DNA of 6,264 nucleotides from CAZAJT01 sp964485585 (GTDB lineage Bacteria > Patescibacteriota > Microgenomatia > UBA1406 > GWC2-37-13): NCBI GenBank assembly GCA_964485585.1, contig CAZAJT010000052.1, forward strand, positions 1 through 6,264, read 5' to 3'. The position numbers and the translations under genes are program-made. The notes beneath the pieces are model-generated. The model was given only the letters and a program-made list of their open reading frames with translations, was not told the DNA's origin and made no database searches. The first letter of the stretch is position 1. Every line of letters begins with the position of its first letter. Below are positions 1-6,264 of the stretch, piece after piece.

Positions 1-10
1 TACATACTAT

Positions 11-77
11 GGCGAAGCAATCTCATAAATAAATGGGATTGCCGCGTCTCAGCCATTGGCTGATCCTCGCAATGACA
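11..77. repeat. Dispersed palindromic repeat, left copy
   Basis: This non-coding stretch has the look of a dispersed palindromic repeat. Bases 17-26 pair with 33-42 to give a 10-bp stem (one G-U pair) with a 6-base loop. A second small inverted repeat, AGCCA/TGGCT, lies at 51-61. The element ends with CCTCGCAATGACA (65-77), whose exact reverse complement closes the window at 6252-6264. From memory, words such as GTCATTGCGAGG and GGCAATCTC belong to palindromic repeats scattered between genes in many unrelated bacteria; copy number in this genome cannot be judged here. The stem has no T-run after it on the + strand, so a role as a terminator is not supported. Bases 78-124, between the repeat and uvrA, show no convincing promoter or ribosome binding site. 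Confidence 0.6.
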
Positions 78-124
78 TACACTTATGTATTGAGATGAGT
101 TCTAAGTAACCAACTAACAACTAT

Positions 125-2998
125 ATGTTAGATCAAATAAAAATCCGGGGTGCTCGACAACACAATCTGCAGAATATCAGCGTAGATATTCCGAAAAATA
201 AGTTTGTGGTTGTGACGGGAGTATCAGGATCAGGGAAATCCTCGCTTGCTTTCGACACGATATATGCAGAGGGTCAAAGAAGATATGTTGAGTCACTTTC
301 CGCATATGCGCGCCAGTTTCTCGGCATCATGGATAAGCCTGACGTTGACAGCATTGAGGGTCTGTCGCCGTCTATTTCAATCGATCAAAAAACAGTATCC
401 CACAATCCCCGTTCAACCGTAGGCACGATTACTGAAATCTATGACTATTTGCGATTGTTATTTGCGCGGATTGGTCACCCTCATTGTCCTCACTGCGGTA
501 TTGAGATAAACAAGCTTTCGCTCGATGAAATCGTAGATAAAATTCTCAATGCGATAAAACATGATTTACAATCTGATAAAATCAAGCCGCATAAATTTAC
601 TCTACTTTCTCCGGTCGTACGCCAGAGAAAAGGAGAATTTAAAGAACTGTTTGAAAACTTGGCAAGTAAAGGATTTGTTCGTGCGCGCATTGATAAAAAA
701 GAGATGAGTATCAGTCCCGATACTCAACTAATCAAAACAAACAAACATACGATAGATGTTGTTATTGATGCCTTTACTGTCACCGCGAAAGACTTTCCGA
801 ACGATATTTATAGGAGCAATCTTCGTTCACGAATAAGCAATAGTACCGAGCAAAGCATAAACCTGTCTGACGGGCTGCTACTTCTGCAAACAGAAATCGG
901 AGAACATCTCTACTCGGAGAAATTCTCCTGTCCTAACTGCAATATCTCGTTACCCGAGATAGAGCCACGGATGTTTTCGTTTAATTCGCCGCTTGGCGCT
1001 TGTGAAACATGTAGAGGACTCGGTACTAACTATAAAGTAGATCCCGATCTTGTGCTTAACAAAAATTTGAGTATTAACGAAGGTGGTATTCTTCCCTTTA
1101 GCAAATTCTTTTTTACCGAAACCTGGTATACCCGATTGCTGAAAGAGGTTGCTGCAAAGGAAAGTATTGACCTGAATTCTTCAATAGAAAAACTAAGCAA
1201 AGACAAACAAGAGATAATCTTGCATGGTACTGGACAGACATATCGAGTACCAGGAACGAACCGTCACGGAAGGCGAATTGTCATCCATGAGAAATTTGAC
1301 GGAATAATAAGCGAGCTCGAGCGCCGGTATTTTGACAGCGCCAATGAATACGGTGGACAAGAGTTACAAAAGTATATGCGAGAGGAATTATGTAAATCCT
1401 GTAAAGGACTCAAACTAAAACCAGAGATATTATCTATCACGATTCAGGAAAAAAATATTGCAACAATGTCGAATATGGCGGTGGACGAATTTCTGCAATA
1501 CCTTTCTACAGTAACCCAAATAATTTCTACCTACGAAATGCAGATTGCGAAATCAATAGTAAAAGAAATCCACACCCGACTTCAGTTTTTGCAGAACGTT
1601 GGTTTATCCTATCTTACCATTTCCCGATCGGCACGTACGTTATCTGGTGGAGAATTGCAACGGATTCGATTGGCATCGCAGATTGGTACTGGTTTAACCG
1701 GTGTACTCTATGTGTTAGACGAACCATCAATCGGTCTCCATCCCAAAGATGTGTCAGCGCTTATTGCCACCTTGCAAAATCTCAAAAAACTCGGAAATAC
1801 GTTGATTGTTGTTGAGCATGATAAAGAAACCATTGAATCTGCAGATTATGTGGTGGAGTTGGGACCTGCGGCAGGCAAGCATGGCGGAAAAGTAGTATTT
1901 ACCGGCACAGTAGCGCAGTTGCAACATTCGAGTGCGCTAACCGGAGAATTTCTATCGGGAAAAAGAACTATAGAACTCGAAAAAAAGAACACTACGCTAC
2001 AAAGAGGAAAGATAGTACTTCGGGGAGCAAAACAATACAATCTTAAAAGTATTACTTGCGATATCCCGCTTGGTAATCTCATCGCGGTAACCGGCGTATC
2101 CGGGTCAGGGAAATCTACACTTGTCGTTGAAACCTTATATCCTGCGCTGAAATATTATTTGGATGGATTTTATCATGAGAATATCGGTGCGTTCGATCGT
2201 CTTGAAGGATACCATTATGTCGACCGGGTATATCTTGTTGATCAATCACCAATCGGCAGAACCCCACGGTCAAATCCCGCAACATATGTCGGTTTTTTTG
2301 ATGACGTTCGTGATATTTATTCGCAAACTACTGAGGCAAAGGCGCGGGGATTTCAAAAAGGAAGGTTTTCATTTAATGTAAAAGGGGGACGATGTGAAAA
2401 ATGTCAGGGAGCTGGTGTGATTAAGATCGAAATGCAATTCTTACCAGACGTATATGTGACGTGTGATGTTTGTGGAGGAAAAAGATATAACAAGGATACT
2501 CTTGAAGTTCAATATAAAGGAAAAAACATTTACGATGTCCTAAAGATGACCATTGAAGAAGCGGCTGATTTTTTCAAAAATCATCAGTCAATCTATCTAA
2601 AGCTTTCATTTCTCCAAACCGTGGGGCTAGGATATGTTGAACTTGGTCAGCCGGCACCGACCTTTTCCGGAGGTGAAGCGCAGCGAATCAAACTCGCCAA
2701 TGAACTTTCGCGAAGAGACACCGGTCAAACGCTCTATATCCTTGATGAGCCAACAACCGGTCTTCACTTTCACGATATTGAAAAATTACTTCGAGCATTA
2801 AATGAGTTAGTGAAGAGAGGGAATACCGTCATCGTAATTGAGCACAATCTCGATGTTATAAAAAACTGTCAGTATATCATAGATCTAGGGCCGGAAGGCG
2901 GTGTTGCAGGTGGGAACGTAGTATATCAGGGAGATCTTGAAGGAATACTCCATAGCCGTAACTCCTACACAGGACAATATCTGAAAAGTATTGTATAA
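125..2998 (+). CDS. uvrA: UvrA, excinuclease ABC subunit A
   Basis: UvrA is the cytoplasmic damage-recognition ATPase of nucleotide excision repair; it dimerises, binds distorted DNA and loads UvrB. The 957-residue product is close to the usual length of about 940. It has two ABC ATPase halves. The first has Walker A GVSGSGKS at 32-39, signature LSGGELQR around S507 and Walker B with D532-E533. The second has Walker A at 657-664, signature FSGGEAQR around S848 and Walker B with D874-E875. Zinc ligands are all present: C121/C124 with C423/C426, C269/C272/C293/C296, and C757/C760/C780/C783 (CX2CX19CX2C), the last being the finger tied to DNA binding. The UvrB-binding region lies roughly at 125-265 and includes LLSPVVRQRKGEF. 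The ATG at 125 gives the standard UvrA N-terminus (MLDQIKIRGARQHNL); no Shine-Dalgarno motif precedes it. The gene looks intact and functional. No uvrB lies in the window. Confidence 0.98.
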   Translation: MLDQIKIRGARQHNLQNISVDIPKNKFVVVTGVSGSGKSSLAFDTIYAEGQRRYVESLSAYARQFLGIMDKPDVDSIEGLSPSISIDQKTVSHNPRSTVGTITEIYDYLRLLFARIGHPHCPHCGIEINKLSLDEIVDKILNAIKHDLQSDKIKPHKFTLLSPVVRQRKGEFKELFENLASKGFVRARIDKKEMSISPDTQLIKTNKHTIDVVIDAFTVTAKDFPNDIYRSNLRSRISNSTEQSINLSDGLLLLQTEIGEHLYSEKFSCPNCNISLPEIEPRMFSFNSPLGACETCRGLGTNYKVDPDLVLNKNLSINEGGILPFSKFFFTETWYTRLLKEVAAKESIDLNSSIEKLSKDKQEIILHGTGQTYRVPGTNRHGRRIVIHEKFDGIISELERRYFDSANEYGGQELQKYMREELCKSCKGLKLKPEILSITIQEKNIATMSNMAVDEFLQYLSTVTQIISTYEMQIAKSIVKEIHTRLQFLQNVGLSYLTISRSARTLSGGELQRIRLASQIGTGLTGVLYVLDEPSIGLHPKDVSALIATLQNLKKLGNTLIVVEHDKETIESADYVVELGPAAGKHGGKVVFTGTVAQLQHSSALTGEFLSGKRTIELEKKNTTLQRGKIVLRGAKQYNLKSITCDIPLGNLIAVTGVSGSGKSTLVVETLYPALKYYLDGFYHENIGAFDRLEGYHYVDRVYLVDQSPIGRTPRSNPATYVGFFDDVRDIYSQTTEAKARGFQKGRFSFNVKGGRCEKCQGAGVIKIEMQFLPDVYVTCDVCGGKRYNKDTLEVQYKGKNIYDVLKMTIEEAADFFKNHQSIYLKLSFLQTVGLGYVELGQPAPTFSGGEAQRIKLANELSRRDTGQTLYILDEPTTGLHFHDIEKLLRALNELVKRGNTVIVIEHNLDVIKNCQYIIDLGPEGGVAGGNVVYQGDLEGILHSRNSYTGQYLKSIV

Positions 2999-3005
2999 AT
3001 ATAGT

Positions 3006-3074
3006 TAGCCGATAGGCGATAGTTTAATAGCCGATAGATAGGTAATCCTATCGCCTATTGCCTATCGGCTATTC
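3006..3074. repeat. Palindrome of 7-base repeats after uvrA
   Basis: The sequence between uvrA and the next gene is built from a 7-base unit in both orientations. The right arm reads as four tandem heptads: CCTATCG (3047), CCTATTG (3054), CCTATCG (3061) and GCTATTC (3068). The left arm carries the opposite orientation: TAGCCGA (3006), TAGGCGA (3013) and, after a 3+5 base interruption, TAGCCGA (3028). Several folds are therefore possible and exclude one another: 3006-3022 with 3055-3071 (17 bp, one G-U), 3010-3022 with 3048-3060 (13 bp, one G-U), and 3026-3037 with 3062-3073 (12 bp), with a small hairpin at 3037-3042/3047-3052. It could stop or attenuate transcription, or protect the uvrA mRNA 3' end. 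It lacks the T-run of a standard intrinsic terminator, so it is called a repeat only. Confidence 0.8.
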
Positions 3075-3081
3075 GCTTTAT

Positions 3082-4920
3082 ATGTTTCAGAAAGCTCTCG
3101 TAATCCTAACTACAGCATTTCTTATCACAAGTTTCGGTAGTAAAACAGTTTACGGTCAGGATTTTACCAACGATTATAAAGTTGAATACTTTCTAACATC
3201 TGGTCAGCAAAAAGTGGATACAAAGGTAAAATTCACCATAACATTGACAAATCTTCGTACCGATGTATTTGTGAATAAGATGTCAATCGGTTTCCCAAAA
3301 GCTTTTCAGATCAAAAATGTAAGTGTATCAGATGACAAAGGGAGAGTAGAACCTCGGGTGAGTTTGGATGATCAGAAAATAAATATCCAGATGGAGTTTA
3401 ATGATCCCGAGGTCGGCAAGGATACAAAAAATCATTTTTATCTTGAGTTTGAACAGGAAAATCTTTTCAAGGTAAACGGAAATGTCTGGGAAGTTATTCT
3501 TCCGACTATCGAAGACTCAACGCGCAATAACTATCAAGTATTGGTACATCTCCCTCCTGATACCGACAAAAAGATATCGATTTCAAAACCAAAACCCACA
3601 GAGATTCGGGGAAATACTATAACCTGGAATAATCCAAAAAACAAAACAATCTACGCGGTATTTGGCGATAAACAGTACTATCAATTGAAGCTTCTCTATC
3701 ATCTGCAAAACAGTAAGGTGACTCCCGTTTATACGTATGTCGCGTTTCCTCCAGATACTCTCTATCAGAAAACGTATGTTGAGTCTATACAGCCTATTCC
3801 TCAAGAGACGTTTATTGATGAGGATGGTAATTTTCTTGGAAAATATACGTTGAAACCGCGAGAAACGCTCGACATTACCTTTAATGGTTATGCAGAGCTT
3901 TTTACCCAGCCAAGAGATGAATTTCGACCTTTGGTAAAGTCACAGTTTGAAAAACAAAAAACATATCTTCTCACGCAAAAATCCTTCTGGAAACTTGATC
4001 AGCCTGAATTGATTGGCGGTGTGAAAACGACTCAAGATATCTATCGATTCATTACAAATAAATTTACCTATAATTATCAGAGAATTAACAAGAATATCAA
4101 GCGACTGGGCGCGTCTGCGGCTTTGCTCCGTCCCGATCAGGTGGTATGTATGGAATTTACCGACACTTTCATAGCAGCAGCCCGAGAAAATGGCATCTAT
4201 AGTCGGGAAAACCAGGGATTCGGCTTTTCCAATGATCCGCAGCTACGACCACTCTCTCTTATTTCTGATGTGCTACATGCATGGCCAGAGTATTATGACA
4301 CCCTTCAGCAGTTATGGATTCCGATTGATCCAACCTGGGAAAATACTTCAGGGATCGACTATTTTTCATCATTTGATCTTAACCATATTGTGTTTGCTAT
4401 TCACGGAAGAGATCCGGATTATCCCCTTCCTGCGGGTGCATACAAAATAGAGGATACTCGGGATGTTACGATACTCGCCACCTCCTCAAAACCAATCGAA
4501 GAAATAAAGATAAGACTGGAAAACTTCACATTACCTGATCAAATTAATGACCATAAAATATACCAGACAAAGCTCGTTGTCAAAAACAATAGTAACACCT
4601 ATGCGCTTAATGTGCCGATATTATTTGATTCTGATTATGTTACTTTTGCCCAAAACAGTTACAAGCTCGAGGCTATGGCTCCATATGAAAAAAAGGAGAT
4701 CGCTCTTGAGTATCGATCGAGTATTAAGAACAAAAAAGTAGCAGGCAATGTTACCTTATCAGTAATGGGAAACAATGTATATTCAGGCAAGGTGGTAATC
4801 GTGCCGTATGCTTACGAGATCGGACTGAAAATCGCTTATGGCGTCATTGGATTCTCGGGGATTCTAACGTTTATAATACTGCTTGTGCACTTCCGCCACA
4901 GAAATGTTGAAAACCCTTAA
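3082..4920 (+). CDS. Secreted transglutaminase-like protein, membrane-anchored
   Basis: This is a predicted envelope protein of 612 residues with a transglutaminase-like (papain-fold) core. Residues 1-25 form a signal peptide with a hydrophobic core (ALVILTTAFLITSF) and a plausible cleavage after VYG. Residues of about 27-313 are beta-rich with no family I can name. The core, about 318-445, carries a complete triad: C356 (VVCMEF), H399 (LHAWPEYY) and D416 (PIDPTW). About 462-575 looks like an Ig-like beta domain. One membrane helix (about 586-604) is followed by a short basic tail (HFRHR), so most of the chain should lie outside the membrane. Such domains act as proteases, peptide-modifying enzymes or crosslinkers; the substrate here is unknown. 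The ATG at 3082 is chosen because an in-frame TTG at 3058 lies inside the palindrome and only adds residues ahead of the signal peptide. No Shine-Dalgarno motif is seen. The gene's end overlaps uvrC by 17 bases. Confidence 0.88.
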   Translation: MFQKALVILTTAFLITSFGSKTVYGQDFTNDYKVEYFLTSGQQKVDTKVKFTITLTNLRTDVFVNKMSIGFPKAFQIKNVSVSDDKGRVEPRVSLDDQKINIQMEFNDPEVGKDTKNHFYLEFEQENLFKVNGNVWEVILPTIEDSTRNNYQVLVHLPPDTDKKISISKPKPTEIRGNTITWNNPKNKTIYAVFGDKQYYQLKLLYHLQNSKVTPVYTYVAFPPDTLYQKTYVESIQPIPQETFIDEDGNFLGKYTLKPRETLDITFNGYAELFTQPRDEFRPLVKSQFEKQKTYLLTQKSFWKLDQPELIGGVKTTQDIYRFITNKFTYNYQRINKNIKRLGASAALLRPDQVVCMEFTDTFIAAARENGIYSRENQGFGFSNDPQLRPLSLISDVLHAWPEYYDTLQQLWIPIDPTWENTSGIDYFSSFDLNHIVFAIHGRDPDYPLPAGAYKIEDTRDVTILATSSKPIEEIKIRLENFTLPDQINDHKIYQTKLVVKNNSNTYALNVPILFDSDYVTFAQNSYKLEAMAPYEKKEIALEYRSSIKNKKVAGNVTLSVMGNNVYSGKVVIVPYAYEIGLKIAYGVIGFSGILTFIILLVHFRHRNVENP

Positions 4921-6229
4921 CCATATTCGAATAACGGATGTATCAAAGGAGAGAGTTCGTAAAATACCCACTACTACGGGTGTTTATCTTTTCAAAAAAG
5001 GTAAGCAGATTCTTTACATTGGTAAGTCAGTTAATATGCGAGCACGGTTAATCTCACACCTCGAGAACGCTCGTATTGACGCAAAAGAATCAGCGATAGT
5101 GACGCAGTCGGATTCTATCTCGTGTATCATTACTGATTCAGATTTCAAGGCGCTTTTATTGGAAGCGCAAATGATACAACGGTATAAACCAAAATACAAT
5201 GCGCAGTGGCGTGATGACAAAAGTCCTCTCTATATTAAAATAACCATCAGAGATGAATATCCGAAATTATTCTCTATCCGTAAAGAATTTGATCACAAAT
5301 CACGGTACTTTGGTCCGTTTCCCTCGGTGAAAAGCGTGTACGAGATTTTACGAGAAATTCGTCGGGTATTTCCTTTTTGTACGCAAAAAAAAATTACCGA
5401 GAAATCATGCTTCCATGCAAAAATCAATCTTTGTCATCCTTGTCCCAATGTCATTGGGCAGATTTCCGATCACGACCAACGCATACGCTTACAGCAGATA
5501 TACAAACGAAATATTAGAAATGCTCAGAGAGTGTTGGAAGGGAAAACAGAACTGGTCTTGAACTCACTGTATAAAAAGCTTGGAGAATACGCACAAAAAG
5601 AGAGGTATGAAGAAGCTCTCATTTTTAGAAATCGGATAATGCAACTGGAAACATTGTTGCATCGGCAGATGTTTTCACCAGATATCACTCCTCATTATAA
5701 CCTTGCTTCAGAAAGTATCAATAGTTTATCAGTGTTGTTAAAAAACTTTTTTCCTCATCTTTCATCGATTCACCGAATTGAATGTTTCGATGTAAGTAAT
5801 CTTGCTCAAAAAGAAGCAACCGCGTCTATGGTAGTATTTACCAATGGTCTCATTGATAAAAAAGAATACAGAAGATTTAAGATTAAAAGCTCTTCATCCC
5901 GCTCCGATTTCGAGATGATGCAAGAAACGTTACAACGGAGATTTCACAATACGTGGCCCCTGCCCAATCTTCTGGTTGTTGATGGGGGAAAACCGCAAGT
6001 ACGAATTGCGTTGAAAATCCTTGCCAATCTTCAAATAAATATTCCATTGATAGGTATTGCGAAGCATCCGGATCGTTTGGTCATTGGTCAAGGAAATCTT
6101 CCCACCGTTAAACCTCCCATACATCATCATGGATTCAATATAATCCGATATCTCCGTGACGAATCCCACCGGTTTGCAAAAAAATATCATGTGTGGTTGA
6201 GAGGAAAAAGAATGATGTATGTTAAATAG
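4904..6229 (+). CDS. uvrC: UvrC, excinuclease ABC subunit C, short form lacking HhH domain
   Basis: UvrC makes both incisions around a UvrB-marked lesion in nucleotide excision repair. The product has 441 residues against about 600 in the family. A GIY-YIG nuclease domain (3' incision) spans about 22-100, with Y28, Y38, G40, K41, R48 and the metal-binding E87. A cysteine cluster, C159/C169/C177/C180, matches the region reported to hold an iron-sulfur cluster in E. coli UvrC. A UVR motif for UvrB binding lies at about 216-257 (YEEALIFRNRI). The RNase H-like domain (5' incision) follows, with D296 (ECFDVSN), D360 (VVDGGKPQ) and H422 (RDESHRFA), matching the known D-D-H active site. The protein ends about 20 residues later, so the tandem helix-hairpin-helix DNA-binding domain is absent. 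The start at 4904 fits the family N-terminus; a TTG at 4883 is the alternative. Overlap with the upstream gene suggests co-transcription. The short form may be native to the lineage or a truncation, since a repeat begins right after the stop. Confidence 0.95.
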   Translation: MLKTLNHIRITDVSKERVRKIPTTTGVYLFKKGKQILYIGKSVNMRARLISHLENARIDAKESAIVTQSDSISCIITDSDFKALLLEAQMIQRYKPKYNAQWRDDKSPLYIKITIRDEYPKLFSIRKEFDHKSRYFGPFPSVKSVYEILREIRRVFPFCTQKKITEKSCFHAKINLCHPCPNVIGQISDHDQRIRLQQIYKRNIRNAQRVLEGKTELVLNSLYKKLGEYAQKERYEEALIFRNRIMQLETLLHRQMFSPDITPHYNLASESINSLSVLLKNFFPHLSSIHRIECFDVSNLAQKEATASMVVFTNGLIDKKEYRRFKIKSSSSRSDFEMMQETLQRRFHNTWPLPNLLVVDGGKPQVRIALKILANLQINIPLIGIAKHPDRLVIGQGNLPTVKPPIHHHGFNIIRYLRDESHRFAKKYHVWLRGKRMMYVK

Positions 6230-6264
6230 TAACAGGACTTACGCACTCTGCTGTCATTGCGAGG
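6230..6264. repeat. Repeat or MITE-like sequence, right edge, partial
   Basis: The sequence from the uvrC stop to the window end looks like the start of a dispersed element and is cut by the window edge. It opens with AACAGGACTTACGCA (6231-6245), which resembles ends of small transposon-derived elements known to me from other bacteria, though I cannot confirm that match. It ends with TGTCATTGCGAGG (6252-6264), the exact reverse complement of bases 65-77, so this copy is oriented opposite to the left one. No intrinsic terminator for uvrC is visible before the edge. Confidence 0.5.

Noticed and set aside
84..95. TATGTAT and TTGAGA as promoter elements for uvrA
   Set aside because: No pair of -35 and -10 matches with suitable spacing could be found; single matches are expected by chance in AT-leaning sequence.
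1846..2082. Open frame on the - strand within uvrA
   Set aside because: It lies wholly opposite conserved UvrA sequence, and its translation has no recognisable domain. The same applies to the - strand frames at 490-690, 3583-3804, 5014-5220 and 5930-6190.
3006..3074. Intrinsic transcription terminator for uvrA
   Set aside because: The stems are strong, but no T-run follows on the + strand and the repeats have several registers; a terminator role remains possible but is not shown.
3006..3074. CRISPR-like array
   Set aside because: The units are only 7 bases, have no spacers and occur in both orientations; no cas gene is present.
3058..3081. Upstream TTG start that would add 8 residues to the transglutaminase-like protein
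   Set aside because: The TTG lies inside the palindrome, and the added residues precede a signal peptide that already begins well at the ATG at 3082.
4190..4450. Second + strand open frame inside the transglutaminase-like gene
   Set aside because: It is a frame shadow over the conserved catalytic core, with no recognisable product; the same holds for 4547-4741 and for 2163-2381 inside uvrA.
4883..4903. Upstream TTG start that would add 7 residues to UvrC
   Set aside because: The ATG at 4904 needs a shorter overlap, fits the family N-terminus and avoids a rare start codon; there is no SD motif to favour the TTG.

Overview
The window holds three genes, all on the + strand and closely packed: a full-length uvrA (nucleotide excision repair damage sensor), a secreted membrane-anchored transglutaminase-like protein, and a short uvrC (dual-incision nuclease). 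Several features point, by inference only, to a reduced, AT-leaning genome such as a Candidate Phyla Radiation bacterium (Microgenomates-like). These are the lack of Shine-Dalgarno motifs before all three starts, the compact layout with an overlapping gene pair, the envelope transglutaminase with a single C-terminal anchor, and a UvrC that stops right after its RNase H-like domain. All three genes end at TAA or TAG, and their frames stay open with TGA read as stop, so nothing suggests a recoded TGA.

Layout. Bases 11-77 are a palindromic, dispersed-type repeat with a strong hairpin. uvrA runs from 125 to 2998. An 83-base gap follows, nearly filled by a complex palindrome built from 7-base units in both orientations (3006-3074). 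The transglutaminase gene runs from 3082 to 4920, and uvrC (4904-6229) overlaps its end by 17 bases. From the uvrC stop to the window edge lies a second repeat-like sequence whose last 13 bases are the exact reverse complement of bases 65-77, so related repeats flank the three genes in inverted orientation.

Function. UvrA dimers find bulky DNA lesions and load UvrB (not in this window), and UvrC cuts on both sides of the lesion. All ATPase and zinc motifs of UvrA and both nuclease active sites of UvrC are visible. The transglutaminase has a complete Cys-His-Asp triad and a likely extracytoplasmic location, so it probably has no direct role in repair. Its link to uvrC is at most co-expression through the gene overlap.

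No wholly new system is evident. The points most worth checking are the short UvrC that ends exactly where a repeat begins, the heptad-based palindrome, and the inverted repeats around the cluster.
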